NCBI GenBank assembly: GCA_913064995.1
Contig: CAJYBL010000007.1
Location: forward strand, 1-26,228
Direction of reading: 5' to 3'
Source of the DNA: an uncultured Alphaproteobacteria bacterium
Lineage (GTDB): Bacteria > Pseudomonadota > Alphaproteobacteria > Puniceispirillales > Puniceispirillaceae
Length of the DNA: 26,228 nucleotides
Shown here piece by piece: positions 16,039 to 24,587 of the stretch (the stretch's first letter is position 1; each line of letters begins with the position of its first letter). The position numbers and the translations under genes were made by a program. The notes below the pieces were generated by a model. The model did not search any database. It was not told where the DNA came from and saw nothing but the letters and a program-made list of their open reading frames with translations.

Positions 16039-16107
16039 TTACGCACCTATATTTACTGTTATTATCGGCGGAAAAGCCGAATGATGATGGAAAATACCAT
16101 ATAGCTT

Positions 16108-16137
16108 TTGACGGTTTTGCCAAGCAGGCTCGATAGA
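16108..16137 (+). promoter_or_regulatory. Weak promoter candidate for the nitrile hydratase genes
   Basis: TTGACG (16108-16113) and GATAGA (16132-16137) are separated by 18 bases, upstream of nthA. The -35 box is good but the -10 box is poor. The region also holds the 5' side of the divergent SDR gene. Confidence 0.22.
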
Positions 16138-16216
16138 GGATTTTCGTGATTTGTTTTTCAGCTTTGGTGGCTTTTCATTTCTGGACTTGTCCTAAATTCA
16201 AATGCTAAGTTTTTTC

Positions 16217-16840
16217 ATGCCCCATGATCACCACGATGAAGATGCCCATTCTCTATTGCCAAGCGAGCCTGCGCTGCGGGTAAAGGCGCTTGAGACAATT
16301 TTGGTACAAAAGGGACTGATTGATCCGGCGGCAGTTGATGCAATCATCGACCGGTACGAACACCATATCGGCCCGCAAATTGGCGCCGGGCTGATCGCAC
16401 GCGCTTGGTCTGATCCGGCATTCAAGGCGCAGCTTGTCAATAATACCGACGGTATTTTGTCTGACCTTGGTTTTGGTGGGCGGCAGGGTGAACATATTGT
16501 CGTGGTAGAAAATACGCCCGATTGCCACAATCTTGTCGTTTGCACCTTATGCAGCTGTTATCCTTGGCCGGTTTTAGGCGTGCCGCCAGCATGGTATAAA
16601 TCTGATGCTTATCGCAGTCGTGCGGTGCGTGAACCAAGACAGGTTTTGGCAGAATTTGGCGTCATAATCCCGCCTGAGCAAAAGATCCGTGTTTGGGATT
16701 CAACCGCCGAAATCAGATATCTGGTATTGCCAATGCAGCCCGCGCAAAGCCTCGGCCTTGATGAAAGCGAACTAGCTCTTTGGGTAAATCGCAATGCCAT
16801 GATTGGCACTGGCTTGCCGCAACCCCCGGCCGAGACATGA
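16217..16840 (+). CDS. nthA: Nitrile hydratase alpha subunit, cobalt type
   Basis: Nitrile hydratase adds water to nitriles to give amides. The alpha subunit carries the metal site: CTLCSC at residues 109-114. Thr at the second position followed by Tyr after the motif (CTLCSCY) is the cobalt form; iron enzymes have CSLCSCT. The downstream WYKSDAYRSRAVREPRQVL and IRVWDSTAEIRYLVLP are family-conserved. The protein is 207 residues from ATG 16217 (MPHDHHDE, typical N-terminus); a start five codons earlier at 16202 is possible and neither has a good ribosome binding site. It overlaps the beta gene. Confidence 0.95.
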   Translation: MPHDHHDEDAHSLLPSEPALRVKALETILVQKGLIDPAAVDAIIDRYEHHIGPQIGAGLIARAWSDPAFKAQLVNNTDGILSDLGFGGRQGEHIVVVENTPDCHNLVVCTLCSCYPWPVLGVPPAWYKSDAYRSRAVREPRQVLAEFGVIIPPEQKIRVWDSTAEIRYLVLPMQPAQSLGLDESELALWVNRNAMIGTGLPQPPAET

Positions 16841-17529
16841 CCAACAGCAAGATGAAACCGCATCATGATATGGGCGGCGATCAGGCGGGACCAATCACGC
16901 CGGATAGGCCAGATGATCCAATATTTGCCAAACCATGGCACAAGCGTGTTTTGGGGCTAACCGTTGCTGGTGGGGCGATGGGGGCGTGGAGCATTGATAC
17001 GTCACGATTTTGGCGGGAAAGCCTGCCCAAAACAGATTATCAGTCATTTACCTATTACGAAAAATGGCTTGCTGCATTGACCAACCTGTTTGTTGCCAAA
17101 GGGTTTGTCACACGTGATGAAATCATCAATGGATTACCATCCGGCCCGAAACAGCCGCTTCATGATGCGGCGCTTGACGCTGATCGGGTGTTAGCGATGT
17201 TGGCAGCAGGTGCCAAGGCCTCGCGTCCAGAGGTGACAAAGCCTTTGTTTCAAAAAGGACAGAAAGTGCGAACATGTTTGCCCGATGCTACCAAGCTGCA
17301 GATGCCGGGCCATACAAGATTGCCGCATTATGCAGCGGGTAAAATCGGTGTAATCCTGTTTTATCATGGCTATCATGTGTTGCCGAACAGCAATGCGCAT
17401 TTTCTGGGTGAATGTCCTGAACCGCTTTATTCGGTTGAGTTTTCCAGCGCCGATCTATGGCCAGATGGCCGTGCTGGCGACGTAGTGATTGTTGATTGCT
17501 GGCAAAGCTATCTTGAGCCATTGACATGA
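16837..17529 (+). CDS. nthB: Nitrile hydratase beta subunit
   Basis: The beta subunit pairs with alpha and shapes the active-site entrance. It shows HDMGGDQAGPI near the N-terminus (compare HDTGGMHG in other beta subunits), SFTYYEKWLAAL in the helical domain, and the SH3-like C-terminal barrel with GQKVRT, GHTRLPHYAAGKIGVI and DLWPDG. Length is 230 residues, normal. I chose ATG 16837, which overlaps the alpha stop (ATGA); an alternative ATG at 16852 lies closer to the homology. It is followed by the accessory gene with another ATGA overlap, so all three are probably translated together. Confidence 0.94.
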   Translation: MTNSKMKPHHDMGGDQAGPITPDRPDDPIFAKPWHKRVLGLTVAGGAMGAWSIDTSRFWRESLPKTDYQSFTYYEKWLAALTNLFVAKGFVTRDEIINGLPSGPKQPLHDAALDADRVLAMLAAGAKASRPEVTKPLFQKGQKVRTCLPDATKLQMPGHTRLPHYAAGKIGVILFYHGYHVLPNSNAHFLGECPEPLYSVEFSSADLWPDGRAGDVVIVDCWQSYLEPLT

Positions 17530-17921
17530 CGAAACAATTGCCAAAAGACGCAAAATTCCGAATGATGAGAAAGGGGAAAACTGGTGCGGCGGCGATGCCG
17601 CTGTCACCCAAAAAAGCCTTTGACGCGCCGTGGCATGCCGAAGTGTTTGCCCTTGCCGTTCATTTGAATGAGGGCGGCTATTTTGATTGGCCGGAATGGG
17701 CAGGCCGGTTTGGTGAAAATCTGGCAGCGGCAAAAACGGCCAAAATAGGTGTGGTTGAGGGGCTTGATGGCAGTGATGATTACTACGAAATCTGGCTTCA
17801 AACCCTGACCGAACTTATGCAGGAAAAAGGGCTTGTCGATGCCAAGATGCTGGCATCAATTAAGGCGCAATGGCGCGAGGCCTATTTGACAACCCCGCAT
17901 GGCAAGCCGGTGCATTTGTAA
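17526..17921 (+). CDS. Nitrile hydratase accessory protein (activator, P14K type)
   Basis: This 131-residue protein resembles the N-terminal part of the beta subunit (FDAPWHAEVFALAVHLNEGGYFDWPEWAGRFG, then YYEIWLQTLTELMQEKG) and corresponds to the small activator that swaps subunits to deliver cobalt to the alpha subunit in cobalt-type enzymes. It starts with ATG 17526, overlapping the nthB stop. I see no amidase gene next to the cluster, so further use of the amide must depend on a gene elsewhere. There is also no nearby cobalt transporter. Confidence 0.88.
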   Translation: MTKQLPKDAKFRMMRKGKTGAAAMPLSPKKAFDAPWHAEVFALAVHLNEGGYFDWPEWAGRFGENLAAAKTAKIGVVEGLDGSDDYYEIWLQTLTELMQEKGLVDAKMLASIKAQWREAYLTTPHGKPVHL

Positions 17922-18060
17922 AGCTGGTTTTTCGAGCCAAATTCTCTGGGCATTTTGACAAAAATCACCAAAGCCATGTCTTTCACCCCATATCGGCGGT
18001 GGCTTTATCTGAGAAAGTCTCTATAAGGCTTAAATTCACTCATCAAAAAGCGAGATTCTT

Positions 18061-19677
18061 TTGCGCTCTAGTTTTTTTTCTCGGTTACCACAGCTCTTGC
18101 TTGGAATCGCGCATGATGCCAATTCCCAGCAACGTCTGAGCCTTCGTCAAATAAATCTGGATGTACTATCTGGTTTAACGGTTTCGCTGGCATTGGTTCC
18201 CGAAGCGATTGCCTTTGCCTTTGTCGCCGGTGTTGCCCCGCTTGTTGGGCTTTATGCTGCCTTTATCGTTGGGTTGATCACGGCAGTTTTTGGGGGACGG
18301 CCAGGAATGATCTCAGGTGCGACTGGTGCTTTGGCGGTGGTGATGGTTGCGCTTGTTGCTCAGCACGGCGTTCAATATCTGTTTGCAACGGTAATCTTGA
18401 TGGGGATTATGCAGCTATTTGCCGGTGCGATGAGATGGGGGAAATTCATCCGCATGGTGCCGCATCCGGTGATGCTTGGTTTTGTTAATGGATTGGCCAT
18501 TGTGATTGGCCTTGCGCAGATTGATCAATTCAAAATCACCAACACTGCTGGTCAAACTAATTGGTTGTCGGGCGACACGTTGATTTTGACTTGTGGGTTG
18601 GTCGTCGCAACGATGGTTTTGATCTGGTTAACCCCGCGTCTTACCCGTCTTGTCCCCGCACCTTTGCTTGCCATTGGTGTTGTGACTGCTGTCGTTCTTG
18701 GATTTGATCTTGATGTGCAACGTGTTGGTGACCTTGCCAGCCTATCGGGAGGTTTGCCAAGCTTTGCGATCCCGATGGTGCCAATGACAATTGAAACCTT
18801 GATAATCATTTTCCCTTATGCCTTGATCCTATCGGCCATCGGGCTGATTGAAAGTTTGCTGACGCTGAATCTTGTTGGTGAGATAACCAATCAACGCGGC
18901 GGTGCATCACAGGAATGCTTAGCGCAGGGCGCGGCCAATCTATGTACGGGCTTTTTTGGCGGCATGGGTGGCTGTGCGATGATTGGCCAGTCGATGATCA
19001 ATGTGAAATCAGGAGGTCGAAGCCGCATTTCAGGCATTGTCGCTGCGCTGTTTTTATTATGTTTTATTCTCTACACCGGTCCGGTGATCGAAATGATACC
19101 GATTGCGGCTCTGACTGGCGTGATGTTTATGGTGGTCATTGGCACGTTTGCTTGGAATTCACTCAAAAGCATGTTGATCGTACCACGCGCGGATGCGCTG
19201 GTGACGATTGTTGTGACCTGCGTCACGGTTGCTGAAGATCTAGCGGTTGCGGTTGTTGTTGGCGTGATTATGTCGGCTCTGGTTTATGCATGGAACGCTG
19301 CCAAGCGCATTGATGCATCGACCCGCCCATCGGTACGCGAAGCGGGCGCTTTGGTCTATGATATCCAAGGCCCGCTATTTTTTGGATCGATAACAAGTTT
19401 TCATGAATTATTCGATATTAAAAATGACCCTGATAAGGTGATTATTGATTTCTCGGCATCGCGCGTTGTTGACCAATCGGCGTTACAGGCCATCGAAGAT
19501 ATTGCGGCAAAATATGATGCTGCCGGAAAGACGCTATTGCTGCGCCATCTTACCCGCGATTGTCACCGGTTGTTATCCAAATCGGGGCAGTTGATCGTCG
19601 ATAGTGACGATGACCCAGATTACGGCATCGCGGTTGATTATGGCGTAAAGCTTGGAATTCTTGACAGCAAACATTGA
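18061..19677 (+). CDS. SulP family inorganic anion transporter with C-terminal STAS domain
   Basis: This is a large membrane protein (538 residues) related to sulfate permeases and bicarbonate transporters. The N-terminal half has the SulP signature VSLALVPEAIAFAFVAGVAPLVGLYAAF and GGRPGMISGATGA, and many hydrophobic helices follow. From about residue 430 a STAS domain appears (VYDIQGPLFFGS, DFSASRVVDQSALQAIE). There is no ATG in frame near the N-terminus; TTG 18061 has a GCGAG about seven bases upstream, and TTG 18097 is an alternative. The anion moved, sulfate or bicarbonate, cannot be told from the sequence. Confidence 0.88.
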   Translation: MRSSFFSRLPQLLLGIAHDANSQQRLSLRQINLDVLSGLTVSLALVPEAIAFAFVAGVAPLVGLYAAFIVGLITAVFGGRPGMISGATGALAVVMVALVAQHGVQYLFATVILMGIMQLFAGAMRWGKFIRMVPHPVMLGFVNGLAIVIGLAQIDQFKITNTAGQTNWLSGDTLILTCGLVVATMVLIWLTPRLTRLVPAPLLAIGVVTAVVLGFDLDVQRVGDLASLSGGLPSFAIPMVPMTIETLIIIFPYALILSAIGLIESLLTLNLVGEITNQRGGASQECLAQGAANLCTGFFGGMGGCAMIGQSMINVKSGGRSRISGIVAALFLLCFILYTGPVIEMIPIAALTGVMFMVVIGTFAWNSLKSMLIVPRADALVTIVVTCVTVAEDLAVAVVVGVIMSALVYAWNAAKRIDASTRPSVREAGALVYDIQGPLFFGSITSFHELFDIKNDPDKVIIDFSASRVVDQSALQAIEDIAAKYDAAGKTLLLRHLTRDCHRLLSKSGQLIVDSDDDPDYGIAVDYGVKLGILDSKH

Positions 19678-19736
19678 TTTGCCGCTTAATCATGCGCAAG
19701 TTTGCATAACAAATTAAGTCTAAATTGGGAGGTATG

Positions 19737-19952
19737 ATGATTTTAAATCAGGAAGTAAAAAAATGGGCAACTGATCTGCATATTTTTTTGCATAAGGCAG
19801 AGATGTTTTTGCCAAGCTCAAATTCCGCTGAGGAATTTGTTGGAAAGGTCTTTAGTGGTTTCGAGGAAAAGCCCCAATTCCTGTCGAACGAAGAAGCTGA
19901 AGAAATGTTGCATGAGTTGTGGCTAGCCTACAAAGATGGACGCCTAGATTAG
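19737..19952 (+). CDS. Small protein of unknown family
   Basis: The 71-residue product is soluble, rich in Glu and Lys, and predicted mostly helical (EEFVGKVFSGF, SNEEAEEMLHELWLAYKDGRLD). I do not recognise its family. A GGGAGG ribosome binding site at 19727-19732 supports a start at ATG 19737 or ATG 19734. It follows the SulP gene by 60 bases in the same direction and may be read with it, though no function follows from that. Codon use looks like its neighbours. Confidence 0.7.
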   Translation: MILNQEVKKWATDLHIFLHKAEMFLPSSNSAEEFVGKVFSGFEEKPQFLSNEEAEEMLHELWLAYKDGRLD

Positions 19953-19990
19953 GCTTCCAAGCAGCTTTACCGTTTTTGAACCAGTGTGGG

Positions 19991-20191
19991 CTATTTATAA
20001 TGTTCGCGCCGGTCTGAAAATTTACGAACACGCCGCCGCCAGACTTCATAGCTGCCACGTTTCAGGTTCTGGCGCATGATGAGCTTTACGTCATCCGAGC
20101 TAAGCCCATATAGCTGTTTGATATCGTCAAAGCTGGTATGGTCGGACAAGGCCATCTCAATCACCTCGTTGATGTCATAATCTTTTGACAA
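19991..20191 (-). CDS. DUF2805 family protein
   Basis: This 66-residue protein matches the small DUF2805/TIGR03643 family, with the pattern IIEMA-x-SDHTSFDDI, the helix QLYGLSSDDVKLIMRQNLKR and the WRRRV segment. It looks like a helix-turn-helix-sized helical domain; function is unknown. The likely start is TTG 20191, with AGGA seven bases upstream. No in-frame ATG exists before the first upstream stop. Confidence 0.8.
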   Translation of the reverse strand: MSKDYDINEVIEMALSDHTSFDDIKQLYGLSSDDVKLIMRQNLKRGSYEVWRRRVRKFSDRREHYK

Positions 20192-20391
20192 ATCTGTATC
20201 CTGCGGCCGTGGGGTGTCATGCGATGGTGCTTTGCTGTTGGCAAAATAGCATGAAATATCGGCTTATGGTGATAAAAGCGTAAAAGTGGTCTTTATGGCT
20301 CGGCTTGGCTTGCCGGTTCGGGCGCAATGTTGCGGTTTGCAAAAAAGATGATCAAACATCTTGCTTAAGTCAGTATCTAAATCCTGCAAAA
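20192..20391. other. Intergenic region with the regulator's terminator
   Basis: A 200-base gap between the DUF2805 gene and the regulator gene. It holds the upstream region of the DUF2805 gene and a hairpin at 20345-20362. No small gene is clear. Confidence 0.4.
20340..20362 (-). terminator. Intrinsic terminator of the RamB-like regulator gene
   Basis: Read on the - strand, AAGATG and CATCTT form a 6-bp stem around a six-base loop (20345-20362), followed by further T residues. It lies about 30 bases after the regulator's stop codon, the right place for an intrinsic terminator. The stem is AT-rich, so strength is uncertain. Confidence 0.5.
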
Positions 20392-21798
20392 TTAACTCTC
20401 ATAGCGGGTTTCACCACGTTTTGTCGTATCGGTGTTGAGTTCAGTGAATAATGGGTCATGCGCCCGCTGTGAGCAGTTATGCCTTAGGCACAGATGACAG
20501 TTTATGCCAATCTTGCTGAATGCGTCATTGGCTGGCTTTGGAAAGGCCGATGAGTATATTAACTTGCCCGCATGTTTGACATCGCAGCCAAGGGATATCG
20601 CTAGTCGCCTATCTTGGGTCTGCATTGAGAAAACAGGGCGTTCAGTGGTTCGTGCTAGGGTGAAAAATCTTTCCCCATCGGTTAGTTCCACATATTGCGG
20701 TAGAATAACACCGGGCGTCCGAAACGCCGTGTGTAGGTTCCAAACGGGGCATGATCCTCCATGTTCCGCAATGTTAAAGCTTGTGGCGTTAAAGCGTTTC
20801 GTGACATTGCCCGCCTTATCAACCCGCAGAAAGAAAAAAGGAACCCCCCGTTTGGTCTCGCGTTGCAAGGTGGTCAAACGCTGACAGACCTGTTCGAATG
20901 AAACGGCAAAGGCCGAGGCCATTCGGTCAATGTCATATTTGCTTTGTTCCGCCATTGCGTGAAAAGAATCATAAGGCATTAATAGAGCCGCTGCGAAATA
21001 GTTTGCAAGTTCAACATGACACCGGGCAACGGCACGTTGTGATTCGAAATTACTGTCAGATGTGATGTCATTTAAGATATTTTCTGACTCAACGAAACAA
21101 AGAATATGAGCGAGTTGAAATGTGCGGTTTTGATAGTCCAAGGCTTCCGAAAGTTTGATAATGCCAGCCTCAGCATCAAAAATACGAAGTGAGTCTCTCA
21201 TTTTTTCAACAGACTGTGTCTCAACAATGATGCCATGCTTGGTAAAAAGCCGCTGTTTAAGCGTGCTTTGCATCTCATATGGCTGGCTTGGCTCTTCTTG
21301 TCTCAGCGCTTCGGCTGTTTGTTCTAGAACATCAAAATAATTGAAATGATCTCGAAAGAAATCGTGAATGATTGCCTCTGGCGAGGCGGTCAGTAATTCC
21401 GTTGGCATCCGTTCATTGCCGAATTTCATAATATTATCCATTGCCGTGCGATGGCTCTGATGAAGTTTCAAGAAATTCTGGACAAGAGATGGCGCATGGT
21501 CGACCGCGGCACGCATTTCTTGGAGGTCGGGTTGTCTTGCCGCAAATAGAGGATCCTGCATTGCGTTGCGCAAGTCAGATAGCAGATTTGCGCTTTTGTC
21601 CATCACAACATCGCGCCAATCGACGTTGTAGTTATCTGCCAAGGCCATTAAAATTGAGACTGACAGGCTTCGTTGGTTTTTTTCCAAAAGGTTAATATAG
21701 GCGGCGGTTACCCCAAGAACGCGCCCCATTTCAGCCTGTGTTTGGCCTTTTTCCCGTCGGAGTTGGCGTAATTGCGTTCCAATAAATGTTTTTTGCAT
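20392..21798 (-). CDS. XRE-family regulator, RamB/short-chain fatty acyl type
   Basis: The 468-residue product has an N-terminal HTH (residues about 6-65; QAEMGRVLGVTAAYINLLEKNQRSLS), a central IrrE/ImmA-like region without an intact HExxH zinc motif, and a C-terminal DUF2083 domain with cysteines (GGSCPVWN and NCHLCLRHNCSQRA). This layout matches RamB and ScfR-like regulators that sense acyl-CoA or carbon status and control glyoxylate or acetate genes. The ATG at 21798 has GGAG upstream. It is divergent from the aminotransferase at 21940, and the shared region has TTAACAA/TTGTTAA repeats, so it probably controls that gene and itself. Confidence 0.88.
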   Translation of the reverse strand: MQKTFIGTQLRQLRREKGQTQAEMGRVLGVTAAYINLLEKNQRSLSVSILMALADNYNVDWRDVVMDKSANLLSDLRNAMQDPLFAARQPDLQEMRAAVDHAPSLVQNFLKLHQSHRTAMDNIMKFGNERMPTELLTASPEAIIHDFFRDHFNYFDVLEQTAEALRQEEPSQPYEMQSTLKQRLFTKHGIIVETQSVEKMRDSLRIFDAEAGIIKLSEALDYQNRTFQLAHILCFVESENILNDITSDSNFESQRAVARCHVELANYFAAALLMPYDSFHAMAEQSKYDIDRMASAFAVSFEQVCQRLTTLQRETKRGVPFFFLRVDKAGNVTKRFNATSFNIAEHGGSCPVWNLHTAFRTPGVILPQYVELTDGERFFTLARTTERPVFSMQTQDRRLAISLGCDVKHAGKLIYSSAFPKPANDAFSKIGINCHLCLRHNCSQRAHDPLFTELNTDTTKRGETRYES

Positions 21799-21822
21799 AG
21801 TTTGGTGGCTCCATTCAGTATA

Positions 21823-21853
21823 TTAACAAATTAACAAAAAATAGAGTTGTTAA
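21823..21853. promoter_or_regulatory. Candidate operator of repeated TTAACAA sites
   Basis: TTAACAA occurs at 21823-21829 and again at 21831-21837, and its inverse TTGTTAA at 21847-21853, nine bases farther on. The three sites lie in the middle of the 141-base region between the divergent regulator and aminotransferase genes, which is otherwise AT-rich. This arrangement fits binding of a regulator dimer, most likely the RamB-like protein. Direct experimental support is lacking. Confidence 0.45.
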
Positions 21854-21939
21854 ATAAACTATATACACAATAACACCATTTTTCGTGATATTAAATTAAT
21901 TTTGTTGAATGCTAATTCATCAACACCACGGAGGAAGTT

Positions 21940-23130
21940 ATGATTGGCTACAAAACATTGGCTATACCTGGCCCGACAAACATGCCCTATGAGGTACAGC
22001 GCGCAATGGAAGTGCCGCTTGAAGACCATCGCGCCCCTGATTTTCCAAATTTCACGCTACCACTTTTCGCAGATCTGAAGACGGTCTTTCGGACTGAAAC
22101 TGGACGCGTTTTCGTTTTCCCTGGTTCGGGAACAGGCGGCTGGGAAGCTGCGATCAGCAACCTTTTGACTGCTGGCGATAAAGTCCTAACCTCTTCGTTT
22201 GGACAATTTTCAATGCTATGGGTTAACATGTGCCGAGATTTTGGACTTGATGTACAGAATTTTGATGTTACATGGGGCGAAGGTGTGCCGCTTGAAGATT
22301 ATCATTCTGCGCTTTCGAATGATGAGGCGCACGCAATCAAGGCTGTTCTTGTCTGCCATAATGAAACCGCAACGGGGGTCACCAGTGATGTAAGGGCTGT
22401 TCGTCAGATATTAGACGATCTTGGCCATCCAGCACTGCTTTTTGTTGACGGTGTCAGTTCCGTTGGAAGCCTTGATTTCCGTATGGAAGAATGGGGTGTT
22501 GATGTTGTTGTATCAGGATCGCAAAAGGGGTTTATGATGCCAACAGGGCTTTGCATTGTTGGAGTTAGCCGCAAGGCTTTAGATGCATGTTCGACATCAA
22601 GCTTGCCGACGGGTTATTTCAGTTTTCAAGACATGATGAAAATGAACGATCAAGGCTATTTTCCTTACACGCCAGCGGTAACGCTACTCCGTGGATTGCG
22701 GGCTTCAATTGATATGTTGCACAGTGAGGGTTTGTCGAACGTCGTTTTACGCCACAACCGATTAGCATCGGGTGTTCGGGCTGCGGTTGATGCGTGGGGG
22801 CTTCAAAATTGCGCAGTAGCTCCAAAATGGCATTCAGATACCGTGACAGCGATTTTAGTTCCTGAAAAATACGATGCTAATGACGTTATCAATGCGGCTT
22901 ATCACAATTACGGCGTTTCGCTTGGCGGCGGCCTTGGCAAAGTGGCTGGCAAGGTTTTCCGCATAGGTCATTTGGGTTGGCTGAATGAAACGATGGTTTT
23001 GCGTGCATTGGGTGGCGTTGAAATGGCGATGCGCGATGTAGGCATTCCGTTCCAAGCTGGCTCAGGTGTTGGGGCTGCGGTGGAATATTACACTGATACC
23101 CGTCAGCCTTTGAGTCTGGCGGCTGAATAG
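21940..23130 (+). CDS. Class V aminotransferase, serine/aspartate-glyoxylate type
   Basis: This PLP enzyme of 396 residues most likely converts glyoxylate to glycine using serine or aspartate as the amino donor. It shows IPGPTNMPYEVQRAM at the N-terminus, FPGSGTGGWEAAISN near residue 60-78, FVDGVSS with the PLP-ring Asp170, and SGSQKGFM with the PLP-binding Lys196. AGKVFRIGHLG near the end is also a family feature. A strong GGAGGA lies before ATG 21940. Serine-glyoxylate aminotransferase and the aspartate-glyoxylate enzyme (BhcA) of the beta-hydroxyaspartate cycle look alike; no bhcB, bhcC or bhcD genes lie nearby, and the regulator here is not the IclR type usual for that cycle, so I leave the donor open. 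Confidence 0.86.
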   Translation: MIGYKTLAIPGPTNMPYEVQRAMEVPLEDHRAPDFPNFTLPLFADLKTVFRTETGRVFVFPGSGTGGWEAAISNLLTAGDKVLTSSFGQFSMLWVNMCRDFGLDVQNFDVTWGEGVPLEDYHSALSNDEAHAIKAVLVCHNETATGVTSDVRAVRQILDDLGHPALLFVDGVSSVGSLDFRMEEWGVDVVVSGSQKGFMMPTGLCIVGVSRKALDACSTSSLPTGYFSFQDMMKMNDQGYFPYTPAVTLLRGLRASIDMLHSEGLSNVVLRHNRLASGVRAAVDAWGLQNCAVAPKWHSDTVTAILVPEKYDANDVINAAYHNYGVSLGGGLGKVAGKVFRIGHLGWLNETMVLRALGGVEMAMRDVGIPFQAGSGVGAAVEYYTDTRQPLSLAAE

Positions 23131-23158
23131 CCTTAAAAATGAAGCGTAGACAATCAAT

Positions 23159-23216
23159 GGGCTGGGCAAGGCTGGTCGGGTTTTATAGCCTGAAAAGCCT
23201 TGGTCCAGCCCTTTCT
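23159..23216 (+). terminator. Rho-independent-like terminator after the aminotransferase gene
   Basis: GGGCTGG (23159-23165) pairs with CCAGCCC (23205-23211), and AAGGCT (23168-23173) with AGCCTT (23196-23201), with a small internal loop between the two stems. A short T-rich run (TTTCTACTT) follows. It begins 28 bases after the stop codon, so it probably ends the aminotransferase transcript. Confidence 0.7.
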
Positions 23217-23283
23217 ACTTGGTGGATGCCAGCACGGACCTGCGAATAAAAAGCAGAATGCATTCGCTTTCAAGACGCGGTAA

Positions 23284-23964
23284 TTAATTCCAGCTTACAG
23301 TGTCCTTGGCGTTAAGCGCTGTTATCAGCGTTGTGGTGTAAACGATTGTATGATCGCATAAATCATAGCGGCGGCGTAGCTTTTCGCGGGTGGCTTTTTC
23401 TTCCATTGTTTTTGGTATTTTGGATCTCTCCCACATTGATAAATCGGGTCTTCGGGTAAGCAGAAGGGTTGATACGCTATTTTTTTCAATCTGTTGTTGC
23501 CGCCAAAGTTCAATCTCGTGGGAGTCAAAGCTGCTTTCAAAAGATGGCCAAGCCTCCTCGCAAAGCTGTAAAAATTTGTCGTAATTATCTTTAGGGGTCT
23601 CAAACCAGCGAAATGCATAATTCCCCTGTTTTACCGGTGGTTCGCTCGTTTTTGGGCGTAATGTTGGGGCAAGAAGCTTTGTTGTGTGGCTTTTTATGAG
23701 TTTTAAACCGCTAAGAATATTGTCTGATCTTAATGATGCGGTTTTTATATCTGACCAAACAGAAATCACTGTTAAAACATCTCGTGGAAGACCAATTTGG
23801 CTTCGCCAGATCCCATAGAGAGACGCGTGCCCATCAGAATTTTTGAAATAGCTGGAATTTTGAACCTGTTCGGCAACGTCTGACCAATGTCTTGGTACGC
23901 AGCTAACCTCATGATGAACGTAAATTGGGGACATTGCTGCATCAACTCCAATGGCATTGGACAT
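23284..23964 (-). CDS. NIPSNAP-like protein with two ferredoxin-like domains
   Basis: The product (226 residues) looks like two tandem dimeric alpha-beta-barrel-type domains. The first runs from IYVHHEVSCVPRHWSDVAEQV to LTVISVWSD; the second from YAFRWFETPKDNYDKFLQLCEEAWPSFE to STLLLTRRPDLSMWERS, which resembles NIPSNAP repeats. No catalytic motif is seen; I do not know its role. The ATG at 23964 has GGGA about nine bases upstream; a TTG ten codons earlier is less likely. It lies on the same strand as the next two upstream genes but is not tightly coupled to them. Confidence 0.6.
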   Translation of the reverse strand: MSNAIGVDAAMSPIYVHHEVSCVPRHWSDVAEQVQNSSYFKNSDGHASLYGIWRSQIGLPRDVLTVISVWSDIKTASLRSDNILSGLKLIKSHTTKLLAPTLRPKTSEPPVKQGNYAFRWFETPKDNYDKFLQLCEEAWPSFESSFDSHEIELWRQQQIEKNSVSTLLLTRRPDLSMWERSKIPKTMEEKATREKLRRRYDLCDHTIVYTTTLITALNAKDTVSWN

Positions 23965-24019
23965 AATCAAAGTTCCCGTTGTTGTCGCAATCAATCGAAA
24001 CTGACATCATGAATTTGGG

Positions 24020-24460
24020 TTAAATCTTATTGCCACTCATGTTGGATGATAAGTAATTATCTGCATTTTTCTGGAGGGATTTTGCAGACATTGCCTCGCA
24101 AGTGCGTTTGCCGGGGTTGGTTGAAAGTTCCAATGTTGTGCGGTTTAGCTGATAGCGCGTGTTTGAAAATCCCTCTCGGTCAAGCCACGAAATTGAATTT
24201 GCGCTGATCTCGGTTCTAAGGGTTTCGCTCAAACGGATATGATTTGTTTCAAATCTGAGGCGGGTCACGCTTTGGCGATCTTCAGCGAACAAAAAGAACA
24301 GTGGTTCTTTGTTATCCTTTGAGTCTTTGGTTTTGCAGAGGATCCCAACGCCATTTTCGAATGGTTCAAATGTATTGCTGCTGACCGGATGTGCTGTTGC
24401 AAAAAAGATCAATGTGATCTCAAAAGCACAGACAGAGATTAGGGTGAGTTTGTGGATCAT
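24020..24460 (-). CDS. Small exported protein of unknown function
   Basis: This 146-residue protein begins with a typical signal peptide (MIHK, then a hydrophobic core to about residue 28, ending near HPVSS). The mature part has only two cysteines (GILCKTK and RTCEAM), which could form a disulfide in the periplasm. I do not recognise the family. The ATG at 24460 has AGGTG about eight bases upstream. It lies between the TauE-like permease and the NIPSNAP-like gene, all on the - strand, with gaps of 127 and 55 bases. Confidence 0.7.
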   Translation of the reverse strand: MIHKLTLISVCAFEITLIFFATAHPVSSNTFEPFENGVGILCKTKDSKDNKEPLFFLFAEDRQSVTRLRFETNHIRLSETLRTEISANSISWLDREGFSNTRYQLNRTTLELSTNPGKRTCEAMSAKSLQKNADNYLSSNMSGNKI

Positions 24461-24587
24461 TTGATTGCACCTAAGTTCGACAACAATCTAGTCTGCCGAG
24501 TAACAAAATCAAAGTCCAGACCCCTAGTTAATGAGATTGGGTGTGAATGATGAATGCCAAAAGCGGTTCGTGAAATGAAAATTTTGA

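Noticed and set aside
15455..16084. Long + strand frame opposite the SDR gene
   Set aside because: It is the antisense shadow of the SDR gene, rich in Arg, Ser and Pro as expected of a shadow, with no family match.
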